64,000 nucleotides of DNA from VGCC01 sp044375955 (GTDB lineage Bacteria > Actinomycetota > Actinomycetes > S36-B12). Positions 25,597 to 33,450 of this stretch are shown here, piece after piece (position 1 is the first letter of the stretch; each line of letters starts with the position of its first letter). The translations under genes and the position numbers were made by a program. Under the pieces are notes generated by a model that was not told the origin of the DNA, did no database searches, and saw only the letters and a list, made by a program, of their open reading frames with translations. The DNA lies in NCBI GenBank assembly GCA_044375955.1, contig JBILLS010000002.1, positions 62,001 through 126,000 on the forward strand. The letters are read 5' to 3'.

Positions 25597-26862
25597 CTAG
25601 TCCTGATCGATCCCGACCGTGGGCTCGGGCGGACGTGGCGTGGTGGGGATCACGGGGATGACGTCACCCGGGGCACCGGCGCCCGGCGGGACCACCGCGA
25701 TCGCATCCGCCGACGCCCACGCGGTCAGGGAGAAGGGGTCGCGCAGAACCGACGCGGTAGCCCCAGCGCGATCCCGATCGATACGCACGGGCACCAGCAC
25801 CTCATCCGTCGGAGCATCACCCTCGGGAGCAGGTGTTGCCAGGACCGCAGTGCTGGTGGGCGGTGCATCGGCACCGGGGATCCCCCGCAGGGTGCCGATC
25901 AACGGCGGCGCGAGGGTGACCAGGCCCGCGAGGGCGTGCACGGGATCCCCGGAGAGTCCGAGGAGGAGCCTTCCGTCGGGCAATCGGACCAGCAGCGTCT
26001 CCGCCCCCGGGGTTGCGAGGACACCGTCGATCAGCCAGTGGGCGCCGATGTCTCGGAGCACCTCGCGCAGCAGGTTCGCCGCCTCGGGGGTGGTGGATCC
26101 CGCAGTGATGATCAGGTCCGCCGTGGAGTCACCGATCTCCTCGATGAGGAATCGGGTGGACTCCGGTGCCCGCACCGCGGGATTCCCTCGCGCACCCAGC
26201 CGCCCGACGAATGCAGGGATGGTCAGTGCCAACGCGTCGCGGGGGCGGCCGTACCGGGGAAGGCCGTGCTCGAGAAGGTGCGCACCGAGGATGAGCGTCC
26301 CCACCACGGGTGGAGGGGTGATGGGAAGCCGGTCGTAGCCCAGCGACGCTGCGAGGGCGAGGAGCGGCGGGGTGATGGGGGTACCGGCCTCGAGGACCTG
26401 CGCGCCCGCCGTGCTGCCCGCACCCCGACGCACGATCCCTTCACCGAGGCGGGGACGTGCGCGTTCGTCAGGAATATCGGTGAGCGGGTCACGGGCGACG
26501 ATGACCGTGTCACCGACGTCATTGATGTTCGTCACGCACCGGGCGTGCGCGATCACGCTGTCACTGTGCGGGGGTGTCGGTTCCCCACGGATCACCGGGG
26601 TTGCGAAGTGCGAAGGGAGAGCGACGTTGGGAGCGAGGTCGATCACCCGCCATGGGCCCTCACCACACAGGGCGTAGCCATCCACCGCCGCGACGTCCTC
26701 AGCGGGATCGTCCTGCAAAGTGACGAGCGGTGCAGCGAGCAGATTCCCGTTGGCTTCGTCGAGACGCGCGGTCCTGGTGGGAAGGGGAGCTGCAGCCCTG
26801 ACGGCGACCTGGCGTGCCTGGTGCCAGGTCAGCAGACCGTCGAGGCCGAGGCTTCCCTCCAC
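25597..26862 (-). CDS. Degenerate MoeA-like molybdopterin molybdotransferase
   Basis: 421 residues with the MoeA domain order. The N-terminal domain keeps DVAAVDGYAL near residues 56-65 (the DGYA motif). The MogA-like domain has IITAGSTTPEAANLL near 250, where MoeA proteins have TGGxSxGxxD, and LLGLSGDPVHALAGL near 305, where they have GLPGNPVSA. The catalytic Gly-Gly and Asp residues are therefore altered, so normal molybdate insertion is doubtful. The GTG at 26862 starts four bases after the stop of the ferric-reductase gene, so it is the last gene of the ApbE operon. A redirected function is inference. Confidence 0.7.
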   Translation of the reverse strand: MEGSLGLDGLLTWHQARQVAVRAAAPLPTRTARLDEANGNLLAAPLVTLQDDPAEDVAAVDGYALCGEGPWRVIDLAPNVALPSHFATPVIRGEPTPPHSDSVIAHARCVTNINDVGDTVIVARDPLTDIPDERARPRLGEGIVRRGAGSTAGAQVLEAGTPITPPLLALAASLGYDRLPITPPPVVGTLILGAHLLEHGLPRYGRPRDALALTIPAFVGRLGARGNPAVRAPESTRFLIEEIGDSTADLIITAGSTTPEAANLLREVLRDIGAHWLIDGVLATPGAETLLVRLPDGRLLLGLSGDPVHALAGLVTLAPPLIGTLRGIPGADAPPTSTAVLATPAPEGDAPTDEVLVPVRIDRDRAGATASVLRDPFSLTAWASADAIAVVPPGAGAPGDVIPVIPTTPRPPEPTVGIDQD

Positions 26863-26866
26863 TCGA

Positions 26867-27451
26867 TCATGCTGACACGAGCTCCTTGGTCGGTGCGGGT
26901 GCCGCGCTGCGTCGACGTTGGGGTGGCACGAATCCACGTGCGATCAGCAGGAAGACGATCACCGCGGATGCTGCGATCAGCATTGCGATCGACCACTCCG
27001 AAAGCGCATCGGTCCCGGCCAGGACGTAGTGCGCGGTTGCGAAGGGCCACGCCGCGTAGGCGATGAGGTGACTGCGCTTGAAAAGCATGGCACCCCTCTT
27101 ACCGAGTTTCTGGCGCAGCCGACCGATGGCGCTCACCGGGATCATCAACCAGAGTGCGATGGTGCCGAGCGCGACCGCGAGCGGTTCCCACGGAGCGATA
27201 CCGGGAATGAGCATCTGCGGGATGGTGAACCGGATCTCGGGGTCGATCAGGAGCAAGCCCATATGCACTGCCAGGAAACCGAGCGCGAGGGCCCCGAGCC
27301 AACGGTGCATGTTCAGCAGCCGGGCAGGACTCGCGTCAGGCAGCAAGCGCGTGCGCAGCAGCAGGCCCCAGACGATCACGGCGGTCAGCAGTCCCCACGC
27401 TGTGATGCCAGAAGCGCGGATGCCGAACCAGGTCCAGGCGATGTCATTCAT
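26867..27451 (-). CDS. Ferric-reductase-like transmembrane cytochrome b
   Basis: 194 residues with about five membrane segments. Paired histidines in two helices (MHRWLGALALGFLAVHMGLL near residue 43, and SHLIAYAAWPFATAHYVL near residue 125) fit bis-His heme binding of ferric-reductase/MsrQ-type cytochrome b proteins. There is no FAD/NADPH domain, so electrons must come from a partner. The ATG at 27451 overlaps the apbE end by eight bases. A long frame upstream is antisense to apbE. Gene order places it between ApbE and the MoeA-like protein, as part of a membrane electron-transfer set. Confidence 0.8.
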   Translation of the reverse strand: MNDIAWTWFGIRASGITAWGLLTAVIVWGLLLRTRLLPDASPARLLNMHRWLGALALGFLAVHMGLLLIDPEIRFTIPQMLIPGIAPWEPLAVALGTIALWLMIPVSAIGRLRQKLGKRGAMLFKRSHLIAYAAWPFATAHYVLAGTDALSEWSIAMLIAASAVIVFLLIARGFVPPQRRRSAAPAPTKELVSA

Positions 27452-28358
27452 GTGCGGACTCCGATAGGTGAAGGGTCTGTGTGGACGACATGGGGTGCAG
27501 TGCAATACCGGTGACGTTGTGCCGGGCAAACACATGCTCGGGATCGCGATCCAGTAGAGCGGCGGTTGCGATGACCTCGGCGTCGGCGCCCGTGGGAGCC
27601 ACGACGGTGACCTGGACCGCACCGGTATCGGCGATCGCCCCGGTCACCGGGTCGATCACGTGGTGACGGGTGCCGGCCCACCTTCGGCGCAGCACCGAGG
27701 ACGTCGCTATCCCGGCGTGTTCGTCGGTGATCTCGAAGGTGTGCACCACGGTGTCGGGTGTGCGCTCGTCGGTCACGGCGATGCGCCAGGTGTCGGTCCC
27801 GGGGCGGCCACGCACCACGATGTCCCCACCGAGATCGACCAGGATGCCCGTGGCGCCGGTAGCGTGGATCTCACGGGCGACGATGTCTGCGGCCAGGCCC
27901 TTACCGATCGCACCCGGATCGAGCTCGATCCCCGAGGGAAGTTCCACCGTGCAGCCATCGATCACCACGCCCCCCATTCCCGGTGCGGGCTGCGGGAACA
28001 CCTGGGCGCTGTAGTCGCGGGATATGACGTCGGAGAAGGTGACGTCGTACCCCCAGGTGCGCATCGCGGTGCCGACTGTCGGATCGAAAGCACCCGTGGT
28101 GATTTCCCACGCGCGCTTCATCGCCACCACGAGGGTGGACAGATCCTCAGACACCTCGAGCGGACCCTGGCCCGCACGTGCGTTGAGCAGTGAGAGTTCG
28201 CTCGTAGCGCGGAAACGCGACCAGCACTGCTCCAGGATCTCCACCCGCGTGCGTGCCAACTGCGCGAGCTTCTCTGCCTGTGCAGGTGCCCACACTTCGA
28301 TCGCGCAGTCGGTACCCATCGCGCGGAAATCGATCCGTGCCGTGGTGGCGGTATCCAT
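27444..28358 (-). CDS. apbE: FAD:protein FMN transferase
   Basis: 304 residues of the ApbE family. FRAMGTDCAIEV near residues 12-23, WSRFRATSELSLLNA near 46-60, AFDPTVGTAMRTWGYD near 95-110 and ELDPGAIGKGLAAD near 150-163 follow the family order, with the DPGxxxKG motif intact. It attaches FMN from FAD to a threonine of a target protein outside the membrane. No protein with a clear FMN-binding target domain lies next to it, so the substrate may be elsewhere. No signal peptide is evident. It starts one base after the stop of the 136-residue protein gene. Confidence 0.88.
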   Translation of the reverse strand: MDTATTARIDFRAMGTDCAIEVWAPAQAEKLAQLARTRVEILEQCWSRFRATSELSLLNARAGQGPLEVSEDLSTLVVAMKRAWEITTGAFDPTVGTAMRTWGYDVTFSDVISRDYSAQVFPQPAPGMGGVVIDGCTVELPSGIELDPGAIGKGLAADIVAREIHATGATGILVDLGGDIVVRGRPGTDTWRIAVTDERTPDTVVHTFEITDEHAGIATSSVLRRRWAGTRHHVIDPVTGAIADTGAVQVTVVAPTGADAEVIATAALLDRDPEHVFARHNVTGIALHPMSSTQTLHLSESAHE

Positions 28359-28359
28359 C

Positions 28360-28770
28360 TCAGCTACTCCGAGTCTTTGCCTGGGGAGCGGCCTGCAGTT
28401 GCGGTGCCGCCTGTGGTCGGGGAACGAGGTTCTTGCGCTTCTTTACCTGCTGGATGGCTACCTTCTGATCGCGTCCGGTGGATCCAGCGGCCGCCTGAAG
28501 TTGGTGCGCAGCCTCGGTCAATTGGACGTGGTAGTTCTCGAGTTGCGCGCTCTGCGCATCGAGGGCGTTGGCGTACGCGTCCAGGTCGGCCCTGGTGAGT
28601 CCGGAACTCGAAGTCACCTCGTCAGCCGGCGGCGTCGCTGTCGCGGAAGCGTCCGTGATGGTCCGCACACCGACGAGTCCCACCAATCCCAGACAGGTGG
28701 CACCGGCGAGGCCGATCGACCATGCCTTATCCGCAGCTCCTCCACGGGTCTTGGGCTTAGTCATCGTCAT
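28360..28770 (-). CDS. Small single-pass membrane protein, unknown function
   Basis: 136 residues. One membrane segment (residues 19-37, SIGLAGATCLGLVGLVGV) is followed by a Thr/Ala/Ser-rich stretch, a predicted coiled coil (residues 58-95, rich in Leu/Gln/Ala) and a C-terminal tail with repeated PQAAPQLQ and basic residues. No domain is recognised. The start overlaps the acidic-tailed PepSY-like gene by 14 bases and the stop is one base from apbE, so it belongs to the operon. Its long outside part could bridge the secreted acidic protein and the membrane redox proteins; this is speculation. Confidence 0.7.
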   Translation of the reverse strand: MTMTKPKTRGGAADKAWSIGLAGATCLGLVGLVGVRTITDASATATPPADEVTSSSGLTRADLDAYANALDAQSAQLENYHVQLTEAAHQLQAAAGSTGRDQKVAIQQVKKRKNLVPRPQAAPQLQAAPQAKTRSS

Positions 28771-29293
28771 CGTCTCCTTCGTGCTCTTCCTCGTGCTCGT
28801 CCGACTCGTCGTCGTATTCGTCGTCTGCGTATGCGGGTGCTGCGGGTGCTTCCTTGTTCACGCGCCAGTCATAGATGACCCCTGATCCGCTCTCCACCAT
28901 TCCGGTGATGATCGAGCCATCTGCCCGCTGCACCCGGACCGCGTAGGCCTCATAGCCGGAGTGCGTGGTCTTGGCCGTCTTGAGCACGGTGCCACCTGTC
29001 GCGGCCGCGACCAGATCGGCGGCCTGAGCCCGAGTGATCCCGGGCGTCACCACCATCGTGGACTCGTCGGCAGTGGGGACGACGATCGTGGGCAGTGCAT
29101 CCGCATCCGGCATCACAAGCGCGGTTGGCTGGATCAGCTGCGTGCTCGCCGCAGGTGCGACGACCGTCAGGGTCGTATCGTCCGCCTCGGTCCAACTGGT
29201 TGCGGCATTCACCACCGCGACACCGGCGATTGTGCCCGTGATGAGCACGCCGGCTGATGCTGCGGCCACCGCTATGGCGTTACGTCGTTCCAT
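28757..29293 (-). CDS. PepSY-like secreted protein with acidic C-terminal tail
   Basis: 178 residues. An N-terminal hydrophobic segment (residues 5-29) anchors or exports it. TPGITRAQAADLVAAATGGT and VRVQRADGSIITGMVESGSG fit a PepSY-type fold (helix, then beta-hairpin). The last 27 residues are almost all Asp, Glu and His, e.g. DDESDEHEEEHEGDDDDD, a likely metal-binding tail. GAGGGAGA before the ATG at 29293 is a good ribosome site. It is the first gene of the ApbE/ferric-reductase operon and is divergent from a two-component system. PepSY proteins often partner with such systems or with reductases. Confidence 0.7.
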   Translation of the reverse strand: MERRNAIAVAAASAGVLITGTIAGVAVVNAATSWTEADDTTLTVVAPAASTQLIQPTALVMPDADALPTIVVPTADESTMVVTPGITRAQAADLVAAATGGTVLKTAKTTHSGYEAYAVRVQRADGSIITGMVESGSGVIYDWRVNKEAPAAPAYADDEYDDESDEHEEEHEGDDDDD

Positions 29294-29352
29294 GGTCTCC
29301 CTCTCGTTGTTCACCAAGGTAGATCGGCGCTTCTCGAGCGAGGACAAGGCGA

Positions 29353-29368
29353 GGTAAAGGCACGGTAA
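29353..29368. promoter_or_regulatory. 11-bp-spaced direct repeats, candidate response-regulator site
   Basis: GGTAA occurs at 29353-29357 and 29364-29368, i.e. TTACC repeats 11 bp apart on the minus strand. One helical turn between direct repeats is the usual spacing of OmpR/PhoB-type sites. They lie about 60 bp upstream of the PepSY-like gene and 63 bp upstream of the response-regulator gene, so they could control both. Confidence 0.5.
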
Positions 29369-29430
29369 GGAGATGGGGATCGCACTCCTGCGTGGGTTGT
29401 GGCCTCCACGGAGCATGACACCATTGGCGC

Positions 29431-30084
29431 GTGAAGGCGCTGGTGGTCGAGGATGATCCCGCCGTTGCCGAGCCCCTCATCCAGGGTCTGCGGCGTAATG
29501 GCATCGAGGTCGACCACGTGGTGTACGCAAGTCAGGTTCTCGCTGCGAGCGCGGGGGCCGATGTCGTCATCCTGGATCTCGGCCTACCCGATGGCGAGGG
29601 TCTCGATGTGTTGCGCGAGCTTCGCAAACATGCGGATATTCCAGTCATCATCGCCACCGCTCGCGGTGATGAGACGGACCGCATCATCGGGCTGGAACTC
29701 GGTGCCGATGACTACGTGGTCAAGCCGTTCAGTGTGCGGGAGCTGGCCGCCAGGATTCGCGCCGTCGCGCGCCGTCGTCGAGTAGATCCACCGACCGACA
29801 CGGGTCGCCTGGTGATCGACCGTTCACAAAGGCGCGTGACGCTCGACGGGAAGGAAATCGACCTGACCGCAAAGGAGTTCGACCTCCTCGCCGTGCTTGC
29901 GGAGGAACCGGGACGTGCCGTACCCCGGCAGGAATTGTTCTCGCGGGTCTGGGATCCGGTCTGGATCGGCACCGGTAAGACACTCGATGTGCATGTTGCT
30001 TCACTGCGCAAGAAACTCGGGGACGCGTCCTTGGTCGAGACGGTGCGGGGAGTGGGTTATCGGCTCTCCGTGGGAGATGCATGA
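29431..30084 (+). CDS. OmpR-family response regulator
   Basis: 217 residues. The receiver domain has the acidic pair EDD at residues 6-8, the phosphorylated Asp in VVILDLGLPDGEG near residue 48, T near 76 and K in YVVKPFS near 98. The C-terminal winged helix (DLTAKEFDLLAVLAEEPGRA and later DVHVASLRKKLGD) is the OmpR DNA-binding domain. The GTG start at 29431 has CACCAT six bases before it. The histidine kinase gene overlaps its stop (ATGA). It likely controls the divergent PepSY-ApbE-ferric reductase operon. Confidence 0.92.
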   Translation: MKALVVEDDPAVAEPLIQGLRRNGIEVDHVVYASQVLAASAGADVVILDLGLPDGEGLDVLRELRKHADIPVIIATARGDETDRIIGLELGADDYVVKPFSVRELAARIRAVARRRRVDPPTDTGRLVIDRSQRRVTLDGKEIDLTAKEFDLLAVLAEEPGRAVPRQELFSRVWDPVWIGTGKTLDVHVASLRKKLGDASLVETVRGVGYRLSVGDA

Positions 30085-31445
30085 CCCGACGACTCGTCAT
30101 CGCCATGACCATCCTCGTGGCCGTGACCGCGATCGCACTCGCCATCCCCATGGCGCTGGTGGTGTCCAACGACCAGCGCGCAGCTTTTGTCTCGGAACTC
30201 GAGGTAGACACCATCGCCACCGCCTCATTGATGTCATCCCAGCCGAGCGTGGATTGGCAGGCCACCGCCGAGATGGAAGCTGCGCGCATCGAAGGGCGCG
30301 TCATCGTCGTGGATGCCGATCGCAACCTTGTAGCCGATAGCAGTGACAGTGGTCTCGATCGCACTTTCGATCGGCCGGAGATCGATGCTGCACTCTCGGG
30401 CGACCTCGCATCGGATGTCCGCTTTTCCCAGACCCTGGCGTCGGAGTTGCGCTACGTGGCGGCCCCGATCGTGCAGAACTTCCAGGTGGTCGGTGCTGTC
30501 CGTCTCTCCCTCTCCGAGAGCGAAGTTGATCGACAGATTCGGACCACACAGGCATGGCTTGCGGCGTTCGTGGTGGGCGTAGTCATCGCTGCTGGTCTCG
30601 TCGCGTGGTTGTTGTCCCGCTCCATCGCTGCGCCGTTGACCAGACTCGCGGTGGTCGCGGGGAATCTGCCCAACGACTTGGATCTGCGCGCAAGCGAGAC
30701 GGATGGACCGAAGGAAGTGCGCGATGTAGCCGCGTCACTCAACTCCACCGCCGCGAAACTTGCCGGAATCATTGATCGGACCGAGCGGGTTGCCGCGGAT
30801 GCATCGCATCACCTGCGCACACCACTCACCGGACTACGCCTGCGCCTCGAGGCTATCGCCGATACCGCCTCCGACCAGGGCGTACACGATGAGGCGGAGC
30901 TTGCGATCGGTGAAGTGGACAGACTCACCAGGCGTATCGATCAGGTCCTCGCCTTAGCGCGGACCGACGCGGGTGATAGTCGACGCTTCCCGGTCGACCT
31001 TGCCGAGATTGCTCAACATCGCTCTGAGGCTGCCGCGCCCATTGCCGAAGAGTCCGGGATACGCATCGATGTCGAGTCGGCAGGTGAGTGCAGCATCTCC
31101 GCGCCGGCGGGAATACCGGCTCGCATCGTCGATGAATTGCTGGGAAATGCGCTGTCCTATGCGCGATCGCGCATCGCGATTTCCGTGTCGCGCGAGGGCA
31201 CGGCGGTGGTGATGCAGGTCGCTGATGACGGTCCGGGAATCCCCGATACGGAAACGGAACGAGTGTTCGCCAGATTCCATCGTGCCCCGGGAGCGATACC
31301 CGGAGGCTCGGGCCTGGGCCTCGCACTGGTGCGCGAGACGGTCGAAGCGCTAGGGGGGAGTGCCTCCGCCGGGCGGTCGGATATGGGCGGTGCGTTGGTG
31401 ACCGTCCGGTTGCCGGCGTTCGACTCACCTATCCTCGACGGGTGA
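30081..31445 (+). CDS. Sensor histidine kinase
   Basis: 454 residues: a membrane segment at 7-27, an extracytoplasmic sensor of about 130 residues, a second membrane segment near 155-175, a HAMP region, the HisKA H-box ASHHLRTPLTGLRLR near residue 240, and an HATPase domain with N-box VDELLGNALSYA near 350 and G-boxes DDGPGIPD and GSGLGLAL near 380-415. It should phosphorylate the regulator encoded just upstream. The sensed signal is not evident; the neighbouring redox operon suggests metal or redox stress. Confidence 0.9.
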   Translation: MTRRLVIAMTILVAVTAIALAIPMALVVSNDQRAAFVSELEVDTIATASLMSSQPSVDWQATAEMEAARIEGRVIVVDADRNLVADSSDSGLDRTFDRPEIDAALSGDLASDVRFSQTLASELRYVAAPIVQNFQVVGAVRLSLSESEVDRQIRTTQAWLAAFVVGVVIAAGLVAWLLSRSIAAPLTRLAVVAGNLPNDLDLRASETDGPKEVRDVAASLNSTAAKLAGIIDRTERVAADASHHLRTPLTGLRLRLEAIADTASDQGVHDEAELAIGEVDRLTRRIDQVLALARTDAGDSRRFPVDLAEIAQHRSEAAAPIAEESGIRIDVESAGECSISAPAGIPARIVDELLGNALSYARSRIAISVSREGTAVVMQVADDGPGIPDTETERVFARFHRAPGAIPGGSGLGLALVRETVEALGGSASAGRSDMGGALVTVRLPAFDSPILDG

Positions 31446-32638
31446 CTCCGACCGTCGATCTCGCCGTGATCGGTGGCGGTGTTGTGGGAATGGCCCTCGC
31501 GGATGCCTGGTTGGCACGCAATCCCGGGGATCGGGTCGTGGTCTACGACAAGGAGAAGCACTTCGCAGCCCATGCCTCCGGGCGCAATAGCGGGGTGTTG
31601 CACGCCGGCTTCTACTACGCCCCCGATTCCCTGAAGGCACGGCTGACCCGTGACGGGAATCGCATGCTGCGTGAGTTCTGCCTCGAGCGGGGTGTTCCCC
31701 TACGCGAGACCGGCAAGGTGGTGGTGACCACGTCCGAAGACCAACTACCGGCCCTCGACACCCTGTTCGAGCGTGGCCGTGCCAACGGAGTGACCCTGGA
31801 GATGACCGACGAGGCCGGGATCCGTGAACTCGAGCCCATGGCGCGGACGGTGGGACGGGGCCTGTGGTCGCCGAACACGGCCGTGTCCTCACCTGCAGGC
31901 GTGGTCGTTGCGCTGGCCCAGCGGGTGCAGGAGCGTGGTGGGCGCGTGGTCCTCGACTCCGCAGTCACCGGAGCTGCCCCCGGGTGGGTGATGTCGGCGA
32001 CGGAAGGGCGGGTGAGCGCCGGGCACGTGATCAATGCGGCGGGGCTCCACGCGGACACCGTGGCGCACTGGTTCGGCTTTGGTCGCGACTACCGGATGCT
32101 GCCCTTCAAAGGCCTGTACTGGTACGGCTCCTGGGAGCCGGGTCGATTGCAGAGGCATGTGTATCCCGTGCCGGATGCGCGCAATCCCTTCCTCGGTGTG
32201 CACCTGACCGTGACCGTGGACGGACGCGCGAAGATCGGACCGACCGCCATCCCGGCGTTGTGGCGTGAGGACTACGGCGGCGTGAAGGGAATGCGTGGCC
32301 GCGAAGTCTGGGATGTACTGCGCACCTACCCCAGGTTCCTGCGCAGCCCGCACCACGACGTGCCCGGACTGGTGCGCACCGAGATGCCGAAGTACTCACG
32401 TAAGCATCTCGTCTCCCAGGCAGCCGCCCTCGTACCGAGTGTGCGTCCCGAGGACTTCACGATCAAGGGGCATCCGGGTGTGCGGGCGCAACTGCTGCAC
32501 GTGCCCACGGGAAAACTCGAGATGGACTTCGTGGTGGAGGGCGATGAGCGCTCCACACACATGCTCAATGCGGTCTCACCCGCGTGGACGAGCTCGCTTG
32601 CGGTTGCCGACTACGTGGTCGCTCGCATCGTGCGCTGA
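31442..32638 (+). CDS. lhgO: L-2-hydroxyglutarate oxidase/dehydrogenase
   Basis: 398 residues of the DAO/FAD family. VDLAVIGGGVVGMALADAWL (residues 4-23) is the FAD motif, followed by ASGRNSGVLHAGFYY near residue 45, which is characteristic of LhgO/L2HGDH. SKHLVSQAAALVP-like sequence near residue 325 and the length match. It oxidises L-2-hydroxyglutarate to 2-oxoglutarate and passes electrons to oxygen or quinones. The GTG at 31442 overlaps the kinase stop (GTGA), so it may be co-transcribed, though there is no obvious functional tie. Confidence 0.88.
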   Translation: MTPTVDLAVIGGGVVGMALADAWLARNPGDRVVVYDKEKHFAAHASGRNSGVLHAGFYYAPDSLKARLTRDGNRMLREFCLERGVPLRETGKVVVTTSEDQLPALDTLFERGRANGVTLEMTDEAGIRELEPMARTVGRGLWSPNTAVSSPAGVVVALAQRVQERGGRVVLDSAVTGAAPGWVMSATEGRVSAGHVINAAGLHADTVAHWFGFGRDYRMLPFKGLYWYGSWEPGRLQRHVYPVPDARNPFLGVHLTVTVDGRAKIGPTAIPALWREDYGGVKGMRGREVWDVLRTYPRFLRSPHHDVPGLVRTEMPKYSRKHLVSQAAALVPSVRPEDFTIKGHPGVRAQLLHVPTGKLEMDFVVEGDERSTHMLNAVSPAWTSSLAVADYVVARIVR

Positions 32639-32652
32639 TCGACCGCGACCGA

Positions 32653-33252
32653 TCACACGGCAGGAAGTACGCGACCCATTCCGGTGTAGGAGCGGCCCCA
32701 CCAGGATCCTTCGATCGGGCTGACGCGAACCTTCTGTCCGCGACGAGGCGCGTCGATCATCTTCCCGTTGCCGATGTAGATCCCGACGTGGTGTGCCCCA
32801 CCCTCGAAGAAGAACACCAGGTCCCCCGGTTGGGCGTTCTTGCGCTTGATCTTCTTCACCTGCGTGTACTGCTGACGCGATGATCGAAGCAGTTCCTTCC
32901 CAAGTGCCTTCTTGAAGACGAACTGCACCAGCCCACCGCAGTCGAAGCCATCGGGTCCCGCTTTACCGGCGACGTAGGGGTCACCGATCTGTGCGCGTGC
33001 GACCTTGAGGACCGCTGTGCGCGTTGCCTTCGCATAGGCCGCACGTGCCATTTCCGCACGGAGATTCAGGACGCTCTGCACATTCGCCATCACGACGGAC
33101 TTGGTCACGGAGGTGGCGACCCTGGGGTTGATCGCGGCTCGGTCCGCGCTGACGCTCTCGGACTTGGCCATTGCGGGGCCCGCGGAGGTGACGACGACCA
33201 GTGCCGCGGCGAGCGCGGAGATGAGCCTCCGGGCACCCTGGGACGCGGTCAT
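32653..33252 (-). CDS. NlpC/P60-family peptidoglycan hydrolase, secreted
   Basis: 199 residues. A signal peptide spans residues 1-29 (ISALAAALVVVTSAGPAMA, ending AMA). An Ala-rich helical linker follows, then an NlpC/P60 domain: catalytic Cys in DGFDCGGLVQFVF near 106, His in GGAHHVGIYIGNG near 157 and the third site near 170. It cuts peptide stems of peptidoglycan outside the cell. GGAGG before the ATG is a strong ribosome site. No regulatory RNA is recognisable in the 198 bases upstream. Confidence 0.88.
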   Translation of the reverse strand: MTASQGARRLISALAAALVVVTSAGPAMAKSESVSADRAAINPRVATSVTKSVVMANVQSVLNLRAEMARAAYAKATRTAVLKVARAQIGDPYVAGKAGPDGFDCGGLVQFVFKKALGKELLRSSRQQYTQVKKIKRKNAQPGDLVFFFEGGAHHVGIYIGNGKMIDAPRRGQKVRVSPIEGSWWGRSYTGMGRVLPAV

Positions 33253-33292
33253 TCGGACCTCCGATGTGACTTTTGGGGACCGTGTGACGTTA

Positions 33293-33308
33293 GGTCAGAG
33301 GTCTGACC
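33293..33308. promoter_or_regulatory. GGTCAGA-N2-TCTGACC palindrome
   Basis: A 7-bp perfect inverted repeat with a two-base spacer lies 41 bp upstream of the NlpC/P60 gene in the divergent region with the flippase gene. It has the size and symmetry of a dimeric repressor site. The binding factor is unknown and no -35/-10 pair is obvious around it. Confidence 0.4.
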
Positions 33309-33450
33309 GCTTGCCCGAGCAAACACCGATATTCGGACGACCACGCCGGGGTCTGTGGCCCAGGTCACTGGGTCATCCCCAATTCTGGCCGGGCAAGCCG
33401 GGCGCCCGTGCAGCCTCCTCGTGAGGGGGCCGCCCATTAAGGTCATCCGC

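Noticed and set aside
33253..33450. c-di-AMP (ydaO) riboswitch upstream of the NlpC/P60 gene
   Set aside because: Expected from the family, but none of its conserved blocks is visible on the minus strand.
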